A stretch of 64,000 nucleotides of DNA. It comes from Persicaria tinctoria (lineage: Eukaryota > Streptophyta > Magnoliopsida > Caryophyllales > Polygonaceae). The translations under genes and the position numbers were made by a program. The stretch lies in assembly GCA_037127255.1 (NCBI GenBank), contig JBANSL010000009.1:19243475-19307474 (forward strand), read 5' to 3'. Below, in pieces: positions 33,435 through 45,200 of the stretch (position 1 is its first letter; every line of letters starts with the position of its first letter). The notes under the pieces are model-generated. The model saw nothing but the letters and a program-made list of their open reading frames with translations. It searched no databases and was not told where the DNA came from.

Positions 33435-35065
33435 ATTAGGTAAAAATTCGAGTTCAGACAAGCCTGAAACTCGAGAGGCCAACGAATCGGCAGGCGTAAA
33501 ACCGTCAACATACAACATAATAAACACACAAATAACATAGATGAAAGAAAAACCCAAGAACCCATATAAACCGTCATCCAACGGAGAAGTCGAGGGAGAT
33601 CTAAGGCGAGCCACGAATGCCGAGAACACGGGAGAGCGCGACGACTCACACGGCGTCTCGACGCCGAGAAGGCGGAGAACAGTAACCCACCACCGGAAAA
33701 GGCGAAACCTGAGGAAGTGCGAATCACCGACGTTGCCCCCACCTAGATGAGGGATCTTCGAAGACCACAAACACCGCCACGATCATCTCGATCATACAGG
33801 ACGCCCGATACTGCAACCCAACTCGAAACTAAACGCAACTACGCCAAGACAACGACCCGAAGCCAAAAGAGGGAACAAATACAGGCTCGAACGGGATATC
33901 TAACCATCAGACGAAAATTTGAATGCAAACTCCCATGACCAAACCGAAAGTCTGGGAAGGATTTATTATAACTATTAATATTCAAATAATTTTCCGATCC
34001 TTACGGAATTTTGGTCCAACCCTTTCGGGTTTTTTTATCAAACCCTTTCGGGAGTTTTTGTTCAAACTCTTTCAGGTTTAATTAAATTTATATTTATATA
34101 AATATATATATAAATATAAATATAAACCGATTATAAGTGTAAGATTTCCACCAAATATTAAAGTATGCACACAAAGCACAAAGAACTTCATTTTCCAAGG
34201 AAGTACGGGCCCACAAAGATCATTTTTCCGAAGCTTGCACGGCACGCACAGAATTGATTTTTTTTTTCCAATTAATCCTTGCCTAAAACAAAGATCTTCT
34301 TCTTCCAAAGAAGTACGGGCGGTGGAACACCACAATGGCGAGGGAAGGCAGCGACGGACACCGCCACTGCCGGCGCCGGAGTGATGCCACGCAGCCAGGG
34401 CGGAAGGCGGCGAGGACGGCGGGTTTGAGCCCAACACCAGCGACCCAAGCGACCGAAGCAGAGGGACGGTGATGAGGGAGAATAGATTGGGGGACGGTAC
34501 ACCGGGACGGAGCCCCGGGCAGCATCGGCGCCGACGACGGAGACCCACACCACCACCACTCATGAGAAGGTAGTCGGGGCACCGACGGAAAAGGGTTAAA
34601 TGGTTCAAGCAAGACGCTCGAACCAGAGATTCAAATTGGGGGTGTTGATGCCCGAGTATGGACGGGAAATTGAAGAATATGGGATAAAAAACTCGGATCT
34701 GCAAAAGCCCTTTCCCAATTTGAGTTTTGATCGAAGTCCGAACAGGAAATTCCGAGATAGGGTTCGTCGAACACATTTTCCTCAAACCCTTCACAGTATC
34801 GTGGAAGAGCTTGATCTCGTGATAGCCATCAGACATGATGATGACTTTGGTGATCCAGGATGAGAAGAGGAATGAGAGGTTGAGTCGGAGAAAGGGTTGA
34901 CATTCGCCTGGAAACAAGTCCCAGGTGGTGGACAGGATGAGAACGATGGTGCACCACGGTGGCACGGATGCAACCGGAGGTGATTTGAGGCGGTCGGAGA
35001 CGAGTTGAGGCGGCCAAAGCCGGGGTAAGATGGCCGAAGCCGGGGTCGAACGGCCGAAACCGAGG
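33432..35065 (-). other. Body of the outer retroposon, no recognised protein
   Basis: GC-rich between about 34,300 and 35,065 and between 33,560 and 33,900. Several overlapping open frames on both strands give no domain. Two related 32-bp segments ending AAGTACGGGC lie at about 34,178-34,209 and 34,289-34,320. Confidence 0.35.
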
Positions 35066-35145
35066 TTGTACTCCCTCTCTTTTTTTTTTTTTTTTTTTGG
35101 TCCGTAAGCGGGCAAGGCCCGATGTTTTATTCAATTAAAAGCAAA

Positions 35146-38100
35146 TCATACAGCAACTAGGTGAGACCCAAAGTCATTCAAAATGCATAAAGGGGGAACA
35201 TTAAATTCTTCATATCCAGTGCCTAATTCTACCGCCCATTGTGCCAGGGAGTCCGCCATGGTGTTTGCTTGTCTACGAACCCAGTTCAGCTGTACCTGGC
35301 CAGGCCCTTCCTCCATCAGTTGATGGCATTCCTGCAATAGATAAATGTCCGGGTGTGTCATCGGTGTCGCCTCTTTCAGCAGGTCATGCAATACCTTCGA
35401 GTCGGTCTCAACAATCAGTCTAGGGATATCAAGTTGTCTGCTCATTCTCAGGCCTCGCACCATAGCCCCCAATTCGGCTCTCAGCGCTAGGCAGTCACCA
35501 CACCGGAAGATAAACGCCCCCTTGAACTCGCCGAAATGATCTCGAAACACACCCCCACCCCCAGCCGGTCCCGGGTTGCCTTTCGAAGCCCCATCGACGT
35601 TCAATTTTATCCACCCCTCCGGCGGACTTTCCCAAGCTGCTTGTATTTCTGCTATCTCCACAGCTGGCCCTCTGGGCAACTCAGTTCGTCCCCTTGCTTC
35701 CGAGTAGTGGTTTGTGACGCCAATGGCTCGCGCCGCCACTCCCTTGCACTCCTCCTTTTGCTCGTGAACCAGCTTTTTCCGACACTTCCATATCAACCAA
35801 ATCATGTTTACAAATATTGCCGCCCCGCCAGCTCTTGCATTCCTTGTGTTCTTGAAGATCCAATCTCTGATTTCACTTGGTGCAAAAAATTCAGCCCACC
35901 GATCAGCTGTGATGATCTTCTTCCATTCCTCTTTCACCATTGGGCAGTCTCTCAGCAGGTGTAGTCCCGTCTCCACTGCAGGACATCTTGGGCAGATGTC
36001 GGAGGTTGCCAGGTGCCTGTGAACTCGTGTACTGTTTGATAAGAATACGTCGTGAGCTGCCAGGTATGCGAAAGATCTCGCACGCTGCTGGACCTGTACC
36101 CTCCAAATTCTCTTCCATCCTTTCACCTCCTGCGTCGGGTCTATTCTCCCTCGGATTACCTGAAGTGCCGATTTGGTGCTGAACAACCCCGACGGTGATA
36201 GCGCCCAAAATAGCTTATCTCTTGCCTCCACTTCGTCCGTTACATATATGGATTGCAATTTAGATAATTCAGTCGGTGGGAGGTACCTTGAGATTGCAGG
36301 CCAGTCCCAAGAGTTGTCCTTCCATAGCTCTTCAACCGTTGCGCCTAGCTCTTCCTCCGGAACTTCCGAGTTGGCCAGGTTGATTAGTGGGGTCTTCGTC
36401 AACCACGGGTGTAACCAAAACAAAGTTGACCTCCCATTCCCGATTGACGATCGCAGATTCGGGGTTAACACCTCTGCCCCGTGCAACACAGCTCTCCAGG
36501 TTCTCGACGCCCCTGTTTTCTTTTCAAACATGTCGACATCAAGCCGCCCTTTACAGTACTTTCCCCTCAGTATCCGGCTCCACAGGGCCGACGGGTTTTG
36601 GATGAGACGCCAGCTCAACCTTGCAAGCGTGGCTTGGTTAGTTGCCCTCATAGGGCGAATTCCCAAACCACCCTCCTCCATCGGACTTGTAATAACATTC
36701 TGATTCAAGAGATGGATCTTCTTACTTTCCCTTGTCGACCCCCAAACAAAGCCTCGGACTGTTCGGTCAATTGCATCACAAATATCGCGTGGGACAAAAG
36801 TCGATTGCATTACATAGAGCGGCAGGCTAGTGAGAACCGATTTGGCTAGTGTGACTCGACCCGCAAACGATAGCGTCCTTGCCTTCCAGCCATTCAATTT
36901 TGACGCCACCTTATCCAGTAAATAATTATACCTTTCAGAGGTCATTCTCCCACAAGCCGTGGGAACCCCTAAGTAGTTACCGAATTCATCCGAAATCGGT
37001 ATCCCAAGCTCCGAACTGATCTGCGGCTTGATTGAAGCGCTGACACTCCTCGAGAACAACACGCTACTTTTACCATAGTTCACCTTCTCTCCCGACATGC
37101 CGCAAAACTCATCGAGCACTCGTCGAATCAGCTGGCTTTGCTCTAGCGTTGCCTCTGCTAGCAACACCAAGTCATCTGCGAAGAACACGTGTGAGAGTGA
37201 CACAGTACCCACCTTCACCGGTTTCCACCTTCCATCTCGCACTGCCCCTTCAATCAATTGTGATAACCTTTCCATACACAATACAAACAAATAGGGCGAG
37301 AGTGGGTCGCCCTGTTTGATTCCACGTGACGGTGTAAATCCTCTGGTTTTATCACCATTCCAAAGAAGTTCAATTTGGCCCCTGTTTGGCACCTCATTAC
37401 AACCTCTCTGAGCTTAGTCGGAATCCCCGCTCCCGTCAAAATCTCATTAAGAAATTCCCACTTTATACGATCGTAGGCCTTTTCTAAATCAATTTTGATC
37501 ATCATCCATCTCCGTCTCCTCCTTTCTGTCATGGAGTGCAGCGCTTCTTGAATAATCACCACATTATCTATTATTTGTCTGCCCGGTACAAAACTAGCTT
37601 GTGTCGGTGCAATGAGTTCCGGCAAAACTTGTTTCAATCGGCTGACAATGGCTTTAGACACAAGCTTGAACACAACATTAAGCAAAGAAATCGGTCGAAA
37701 CTGAGCCGGGTATACAGGAGCCTGCACTTTCGGCAAGAGCACCAGCAGTGCGTCGCTAATCCCACTCGGAAAAGCCCCGTCGTTCAGCATTCCCAACACT
37801 GTTTTGGTAACCTGTGGCCCTATGATTTCCCAGTTCCGCTGATAGAAAATTGCCGGATAGCCATCCGGTCCTGGTGCTTTGTATGGCCCCATGCTCTTGA
37901 CTGCCTCCCAAACCTCCGAGGCCCTGAAAGGAGCCTCCAAGACCTCACGCTGGGCAGTTCCTAAAGGCGGGAAACAGGTCCGAGACATTGCGATTTCAGA
38001 GCTGCTGGCTGGACTATCTGCTGTATAGAGTCCCTTAAAGTAATCCAACACCATGCCTCGTACTAAAGACGGATCAGTTACCCACTGCCCCTCATTATCA

Positions 38101-39239
38101 AGCAGCGCCGAAGTCCTGCTTGCTTTCCGTCTCGTTACCGTCGAGATATGATAAAATCTAGTGTTTCTATCACCCTCAATCAGGAAAGACGCTCTTGATT
38201 TCTGGAACCACAAAGCCTGCTCCTGGGCCAGAACCTCCTGCAGTTTCTTGTTCACCTCCCGTTCAAGCCGTATATAATGCTGATTTGGTTGTTCTACAAG
38301 CTTCTTCTGAATTCCTTCTAGCCTTCCCCACAAATGTCTCTTTCTCCTAAAGATATTTCCATATACTTCTCTATTCCAGATTTCAAGATCAGTCGTCAAG
38401 TTAGTTAGAGCAGCACAAGTTCCTACGTCCCTCCTCCATTTCGCATTCATCATAGGTTTGAAATCCTCATGCAACATCCATGCTGCTTGGAATCTGAAAG
38501 GGCGTGTTCTCCCCACCTGACTATCCGTGGGTTCCAATCGGATTAAAATCGGGCAATGGTCAGAGTGGGGTGTCGTGAGATGTTCCACACTGGTTTCCGG
38601 AAATCTCTCACTCCATTCAGTGTTGCACAGAGCCCTATCAAGTCTAGCAGATTTGCGATTTGCAGCCGACCGACCATGATTCCACGTGAACGGGACTCCC
38701 GTGAATCCCAAATCCACCAGCTGGAGGTTTTCGATCTGCTGTTTAAATCTCATTGATTCTCTATTCGATCCCACTGACGAGCTCGAGCGTTCCTCCGGTC
38801 CTACAGTAGCGTTGAAGTCGCCCGCCAACAACCAAGGTTTCCCATTATTGATTGCGAACTCCTCCAAAGATTGCCACAATTCCAGCCGACGAGCAGGCAC
38901 CGGCGCTGCGTAAATAGCCGATAACACCCACGGCTCCTCCCCCACTCGCTCAATCTCAGCCGTGATGTGCTGCGGGTTTAGATCAACCAAGGTCACCGTA
39001 ACCACCGACTCTCTCCAGAACAACCATATCCCACCTGCGAACCCCTCAGCTTCCACTCGCCTATACTTGTCGAAACCCAGTCTGGCACATACTCTGTCGG
39101 CAGAAGCCCCACTTATGCGAGGCTCTACCAAAGCAACTACCTTGGGGTCGTAGAGGCGAATGAGTTCCCTTATTGAATTCAAGAAACCAGGGCTGGCCGC
39201 CCCACACACATTCCACACTAAAATACTTAAGCTACTCAT
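35146..39239 (-). pseudogene. LINE ORF2: endonuclease, reverse transcriptase, RNase H; one frameshift
   Basis: From ATG 39239 the frame reads LSILVWNVCGAASPG, the start of an AP-type endonuclease (GDFNATVG, then HSDHCPI), and continues into reverse transcriptase (KAPGPDGYPAIFY, LIAPTQASFVPGRQIIDN, IDLEKAYDRIKWEF). Near 37,380 the frame is lost at a GGGG run; the other frame carries on with PSRGIKQGDPLSPYLF and FADD (catalytic Asp pair), then a zf-RVT segment (CPRCPAVETGLHLLRDCP) and a type I RNase H domain (LNVDGASKGNPGPAGGGG, LRAELGAM, ETDSK). Together the length is about 1,365 codons, normal for plant L1. Frame openness extends upstream of 39239 to 39533, overlapping ORF1. A single-base change therefore inactivates an otherwise complete polyprotein. 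Confidence 0.92.
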
Positions 39240-39330
39240 AGAAACAATGATGTTGTTCATATTCTGTAGGATCTCCTGATGACGCATTGGAAACATCGCA
39301 GAGTAAGCGGCAAGGGCTTCTGCGAGGTCA

Positions 39331-41313
39331 TCAAGCGCTTTGTCCATCTGTGCCGGTAGCGACACCTTGCATAGTATCGGACTTGTTTCCGCTATCATTG
39401 GGAGGAAATCGCATATTACCTTGTTGGCTATGCGGAGTGGGTTGATTTGGATTGGTCCCGTCCGGCGGTCTGACAGGAGGACGCTCACTGCTCGTTCGAT
39501 GTGGATCATCTGCACCCTTGGTATTGGTTCCATTGCTTGGCTGGCCGGCGAAGGATGGTACTGGTGGTCTAGACGAGGAAGGGTTTGTGTTTGGACCTTG
39601 AATATTAGGGTTGATGTTCTGCTGGTTCATAAAAGGACTATGGGTATTCGTTGTGGTTGACTTCAGTTGTGGCGTGGTGACGGGTTTACCTTTTTGGGCC
39701 TGCTTTGGGTCGGAGTCATTGGCTTGGCTATTCTTGGCATGGGTCGTGTTGGGTTTCGTTGTAGATGCATCTGATTTCCTTCCTTTAGCTCCCGCTGAAT
39801 TGCCGTTATACCCTCCAACATACTTATCCTTTTCTTGATTTGCAGTCTTTTTTCCATTTAAATCTAAATTATCTTTATTTTGACCCCCAAACTGATTTGT
39901 ATCCGGATTCTCCTCCCCAGATATCGGACCTTCCTCTTCGGTTACGAGAGAATCGAATCTTCCCGAAATCGGGATTTCCGCTGCTGTGCCAGTCTTCATC
40001 CCCTCGCCGGATTTCGTCGCCGTCCTTTGGCCGCCCCCTGGCTTGTTCGATGTTTCGCCAGGACCCGTCGTGCTATTCTCGTCAGCACCTCCCGGTTGCC
40101 TTTTAGCCGAAGCATTCCTTCTTCTCCCCGGCTTCTTGGCCTGCATCCACTCCCCATGGGAATTGCTTTCAATACCAACCGAACTCCTTTGGTCCTGGTG
40201 GGTGTCACCTCCGTCACCCGCTGCATCCTTGCCTTTCTCCGAACTCCCACAGCCGTCACTGTTGTGTCCTACCTTCCCACACTTGAAGCACAACATTCTG
40301 AGCCCCTCATATTGTATGGGCCATATCTTTCCATCCATCTTGAATTTCGACAAGAGCGGCTTGGCAAGATCAATCTCCACGCTTAGCCGGGCGAGTCGTC
40401 CTCTATCGGCTGAAGCTGTAGTGCTGTCAATACGAAGGACCCGACCAATCTTGTTCCCCACACGCCTTAGGAACCTTGGGTCGAAGTACTCAATATGAAG
40501 ACACGGGATCCGAACCCATACAGTCAGGGTCGTGATCGTCTCAATTTCTGCATTGAACTTCGGTACCCACTTCCGGATTGCCAGATAATTATCTCCCACC
40601 ATCCACGGGCTCTCCATCACCACGTGATCATAGTCCGCTTGGTTGGAGAATCTAGCGATGTAATAGTCGTTGCCCAAATCGATTAGTGAGAACGGAGCCC
40701 TTAAACCCCACTTCTGTGACAAACGGCGGTGTAATTGCATGTATCCCGGACATTTGTCAAAAAGCTTCACTATAAGCGTGTTCATCCATGGTCTCCTTAG
40801 TGCCATTTTCTCTTCCTTGTTCAGACCTATTGTTGGACAATCAGGGTCATCATCTTCCGGGAGGATATCATCATCCGTGGTATAGCCTTGATCATCACCA
40901 TCCGCTTGATACATCGGATTCATATGAGTTGTGCCAAATCCTGGCCCTCCCCCGCCTACCAGTATTGCTTTGTAGTTGACGCCGTTTGCTGGCTTGTCCC
41001 CCATTTGTGCTTGCAGCGGAGGGAAATTGGCTCCATTGAGGGCTTCTACACCCTGATCCGCTGTCCTGGTTTCTTGAACGTTGAGGAATACTCCCTGTTG
41101 GGTCTGCATCAACGAGGGAATCGGCACTTGAGTTGTCTCAACAATCACACTTCCCGTTCTCGAATTCTCTGCCCCATTGCCCCCCTGGGAATCTGGCACG
41201 CCTCCATCTGAAATCTTTGGAACTGCAGTGTTGGAATCCGGTGGCTTGTCCGGCGGGATGATCTGCCGGCGTCCGGGACTACGGGACCTCTCACGCTCTC
41301 TGTTTTCACTCAT
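39331..41313 (-). CDS. LINE ORF1, DUF4283 and zinc-knuckle RNA-binding protein
   Basis: 660 residues from ATG 41313. Residues 1-165 are polar. DUF4283 spans about 170-270 (RRPWMNTLIVKLFDKCPGY, SLIDLGNDYYIARFSN, ESPWMVGDNYLAIRKWVP). A CX2CX4HX4C knuckle, CFKCGKVGHNSDGC, sits near residue 345. The rest is Gly/Asn/Ser/Pro-rich and low in complexity. Such proteins coat the LINE RNA. The frame is undamaged. The stop at 39331 is about 90 bp before the likely ORF2 start. Confidence 0.9.
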   Translation of the reverse strand: MSENRERERSRSPGRRQIIPPDKPPDSNTAVPKISDGGVPDSQGGNGAENSRTGSVIVETTQVPIPSLMQTQQGVFLNVQETRTADQGVEALNGANFPPLQAQMGDKPANGVNYKAILVGGGGPGFGTTHMNPMYQADGDDQGYTTDDDILPEDDDPDCPTIGLNKEEKMALRRPWMNTLIVKLFDKCPGYMQLHRRLSQKWGLRAPFSLIDLGNDYYIARFSNQADYDHVVMESPWMVGDNYLAIRKWVPKFNAEIETITTLTVWVRIPCLHIEYFDPRFLRRVGNKIGRVLRIDSTTASADRGRLARLSVEIDLAKPLLSKFKMDGKIWPIQYEGLRMLCFKCGKVGHNSDGCGSSEKGKDAAGDGGDTHQDQRSSVGIESNSHGEWMQAKKPGRRRNASAKRQPGGADENSTTGPGETSNKPGGGQRTATKSGEGMKTGTAAEIPISGRFDSLVTEEEGPISGEENPDTNQFGGQNKDNLDLNGKKTANQEKDKYVGGYNGNSAGAKGRKSDASTTKPNTTHAKNSQANDSDPKQAQKGKPVTTPQLKSTTTNTHSPFMNQQNINPNIQGPNTNPSSSRPPVPSFAGQPSNGTNTKGADDPHRTSSERPPVRPPDGTNPNQPTPHSQQGNMRFPPNDSGNKSDTMQGVATGTDGQSA

Positions 41314-41438
41314 GATGATTCGATCGAAAAAATATATATTAACAATCCGGTGGCTTGTACTCCCTCTCTCTAGTTTTCTAGAGAGATGAGAGAGTGTTTT
41401 TTATATAGTATGGAAGAAAATAGCACATATGTTTATAT

Positions 41439-42273
41439 GTTCAAGGAAGAACTCTAAGCTTCTCTAATTAATTTATTTTTGTATGATAAATGAAATATTA
41501 TGCATCAGTAGTTTACATTGTAGGATAGCTTGTACATTTCTTTTTGCAATTTCTTTATATCATTTGCTTTTATATTTTGTTTCCGATTATCCATGATGGT
41601 TAGTCTATCTACTGGTTTGTCCGGTCTCTCTGTTTCTCTACGCTTGTCTAGATAATCGAATTTCTTTCTTGATATATATATATAAAAAAAAAGCTTTGTT
41701 GAGAGAGAGAAGGCGATCGATCTTCTAGTTCACAATGGTCTCCCATTCTCTATCTATCTCAATCTATCAACAACAGAAGATCCTCAGTGATATCCGCATC
41801 AGAACTGCAGATGCACCTTGTTAAACGCATCTCCCCAGGTTCTTAGCAAAGTCGAGCAATGGAAGAACCAGCCAGTGTCTCAGATAAAGCCCTTTTCAAC
41901 ATGTCTAAATCAACAGAAGGTGTAGTTTTGTATAGTTAAGTTTACCCATAAGCCTGAATTGTAAAAAAACTGGATAGAATGTGTTTATAGCCGAATCTTG
42001 GGTGTGAGTGAATCAAGGTCACAACTCACAACCTAAAAAATACACACATTAACACAAATTTACTATGATGTTGCATTTTGATGTGCTTTCCAGTTTCTTC
42101 GACTGAATTCGTAGTTACATTACCTGTCTAGTGTCAACCTTCAGTCACCTCTATACATCACTCACAATAGCACACCCTATATACCCTCTCAGGTGAAAAA
42201 ACCAAGCACAAGTTCAGTGGCACAGCCGAAAAAATGCTCTTTTCCAGCTAATGGTTATATGCTGTAAACATGG
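41439..42273. other. Flank downstream of the myosin gene
   Basis: No coding frame. The part next to 42273 is presumably the 3' untranslated region of the myosin gene. A short TA run and A-run at about 41,675-41,690 are the only simple features. Confidence 0.4.
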
Positions 42274-45200
42274 CTAGTTCATCCGGGTGCTGTTCCTCCG
42301 TGTCCACCACTTCTTCCTCGTCTTCTCACCCACCTTCTCTTCGCTATCAAGCTTATTTAAGATCACCTTCGTCTCCCTCAGCCTCACCCCGTAGTCCTTT
42401 TTCCAAGCCTCGAACATCTGCTTCAGCCTCCTGAGCTCCCGATCTGGGTTCAAGGAGGCGTCCACCTGGCCGGACTTGACTTCCACTAGGAACTTAGCGT
42501 CATCCCCAAACACTTGCCTTCTCTGGTCAAACTCCTCCGCTAGCCGGCTTATCACGGTCAAGCCCGTGCTCATTGGCCGAATGCCACCAATGCTGTCGAG
42601 AGTCTGGAACCGGGGGGTGCCAGTGTCACCGCTGTATTCCCTGTCGTCGCTGGCATTGACTGATACATCTGAGTTTCTTGCAGAGTCATCGACGGCAAGG
42701 CTCTTTTTGGCAATGGAAAGGCTTGATTGGAGCGACCTCATTTGCTTTTGCCAAACCTCTTCCATCGACTTCATCTTCACCTCATACTCAGACCACCTGT
42801 TCTCGTACTGGCGGAGCCGCTGTTGGAGGATCTCATTCTCCTCTTCTTTCTCCCTCTGTGCAGCTTCTGCTTTTAGGACACGGCGCTGTAGCTCTGCAAT
42901 GTACGACGTCTTCACCACAACTTCTTCTAATTCTTGTCCCTGTTCCGAATGGTTCCACAAATTATTGGTTCATCACATTACAAGAAGCAAAACAGAATAA
43001 AGTGATAACACACAAGGGTGACATAAAGTGTCTGATTAAGAACAAACATGCAAATCCACCAGGTACAACATCTTGAGGATTTTGTAAGCAGTTTCTTCAC
43101 CCTAAAAGCCATTCATTCCCCTAAGCTAACTCTTCTTTGGTTGGAAAGATGGGGTGGGAGGAAGATTACATAACATATGGAAGATGATGTATAAATTTCA
43201 TGATCCATGGAAGATGATGGAACATGATGAAGAAAGAACCAGTAAGAAGCACAGAATAAATACCTCTCTTTTGCCCCAGTTGAGCAAGCCAATATTTCCA
43301 GAGCATTTTCTCACTAAATAGCCGCGAATAGCTGCAATAAAGGTAGGAAAAACAAATTTTAAGAAAATGAGTAAGCACTCAAGGAAAATGAAAACTGTTA
43401 TTTCCATAATACAAATACAAGTGATTCTGATCCATGTGCACGGGTATTTTCTGTGTGTATACACTAAAGCTATGATAAAAGTGAACTATTAAGTTAAGGG
43501 TCAATTAGTGGATTAATTCCCACATAAAAATGAAGAATTATCCAAATCTATAATACAGTATAAATATACTAGGTCACTCTTCTGGATTGTAAAATCTCAG
43601 TCGAGCTCATGTGCTAAGCTTCGGTAACAATAATTCACGAGCAATGCATTTGGTCTCAATCCCATTAACAGGCTAGCTTCCTAAGGCTTCAGTCTTAGAT
43701 GCAGAAGCATCAAGGCACAAGTGCAAATCTTCGTAGTTCACCAGCCAAGTCAAGGGACAAGGTTGTACCTGATTGAAGGACCACTGAAGCGTTTGAAACT
43801 TCAGCCAATCTTTTCTGTGTTAGCCTGGTCTTGGCATGCTTTTGTATGACCACAGCAGCTCTATGCCTCTGTAGCAGGACTGCAAATTCCTTTCTGGTCT
43901 TCTCAGCACGAATAACTAAAGGGACAGGTTATGTTAGGAAACATCATAAGAGAAGCTCAATATTTGATGCATTCCCATTATTAAAAGGTTTTGATGGATG
44001 TCCTATCCTGTTTATGATATCAGAAAAAGTTTATCAAAAAAGAAAGAGAATTGTGCATTACATGACTGAAGTGCAGAAATTCCCTTCCGAGATTCCTTGA
44101 GGTTGCGCCGAGCTTGGTGGCCTCTGAAGCAGCTTTGTACACGTAAAATGCCATTAAGCGTGCGGTTTCTTGTATCTTCAAGCACTCCAATCTGAATAGC
44201 AAGGCAATAAGAATTAAGAAGTAACAATATACTATAAGTAAACGCAAGTGATGCATGGTACTCATGCAAACTGCACAGCATTATCTGGCAGGGTAGTGAT
44301 GCAATGCAAACTGCACAATCAAATTTTTTTAATCCAGTAGACCAGCAACTTATTCAACCAAATAGATCTTTTACAATGAAACTAAAGCAATATCTGCTCC
44401 ACTATAAATGAATGACTTCCAAAGCAATTCCAATTATGAATGCAACATTATATCTCAAATATTAGTACAAATATGAAGAAGAATGGCAACACAATAAATT
44501 CAGGATGTAAATCTTGCCTGTCCAGTGCGAAAAAATAACTTGGTATAACCAACTTGATACATCTCTGGAAGAATATTGAATTGATGGAGAATTGCTACAG
44601 AAACACTAAGTGGCTCTTGAGATGCTACACTCTCCAGAAGAAGAAACCCGTACCTAATTAACATCAATAAGCATAAAATGTATTTTTAATAATGATTTTT
44701 CACAGCATATAATACTGCTTTAGCTATAGTTACTTTTAATATGAAAGGTTGCCTTTCATCTTTACCTTCTCGCAAACTTCTGATGTGTCATCCTGGTGGG
44801 GAAACCTGACCTAGAGATTCTCACAACTTCAAGTACACCACAGCATCTGAGTTGTTGCAATACCAATGCCTGCTCATATATACCTGGAGACTGCAAACTG
44901 TTCGGCTTGATACAACGTATGAAGTGTGGAGTCGTGTTCCCTAGACGTTGCATTAACTGGAACAGCTGCCCCTGTAAAAGTATTCGTAGGAGTTCAGCAA
45001 GCACAGTACTTGTGAATGAATGATGAACAAAATCTTGGAACTTAGAATGCGCTTCTTCGGCATACTCTTCCCACAAGATCATGCATGTAAATGAATCATG
45101 TGATTTTGAAAAGTTCATAATGTGTTCAATGCAAGGGAAGGAATAACTAGCCTAGAATAACTAGCCTCATGTTCTGAAAGCTAATCTTCAACCATTGTAC

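Larger units (their letters stand above)
35081..41354 (-). mobile_element. L1-type LINE, 6,274 bp, nearly full length
   Basis: Exact 15-bp target duplications TTGTACTCCCTCTCT lie at 35066-35080 and 41355-41369. A T19 run (35080-35098) is the poly-A tail of a minus-strand element. Two genes follow in L1 order: ORF1 with DUF4283 and a CCHC knuckle, then ORF2 with endonuclease, reverse transcriptase and RNase H. The leader before ORF1 is only 41 bp, so the 5' end may be slightly truncated. The exact duplications and pure tail suggest a fairly recent insertion. Confidence 0.93.
33371..41421 (-). mobile_element. Outer non-autonomous retroposon split by a LINE
   Basis: The 17-mer AGCACATATGTTTATAT occurs at 33354-33370 and again at 41422-41438, and nowhere else that I noticed, consistent with a target duplication. 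Between them lie about 1.76 kb of outer element (33371-35080 and 41370-41421) plus the inner LINE. On the minus strand the outer element begins near 41421 with a TATATAAAA word, continues through GC-rich sequence, and ends CTAATCAAAATATATA(TA)n. It has long open minus-strand frames (to 345 codons) but no recognised domain. It could be an internally deleted LINE or a retroposed transcript. Confidence 0.6.

Noticed and set aside
33339..33770. Tyr-Ile-rich minus-strand frame
   Set aside because: Its C-terminal part is the TA microsatellite, and the rest lies in the outer retroposon with no recognisable domain.
34078..35115. 345-codon minus-strand frame
   Set aside because: It starts in the poly-A tail of the inner LINE, overlaps similar-length frames in other phases, and ends in AT-rich repeat; I could not match it to any family.
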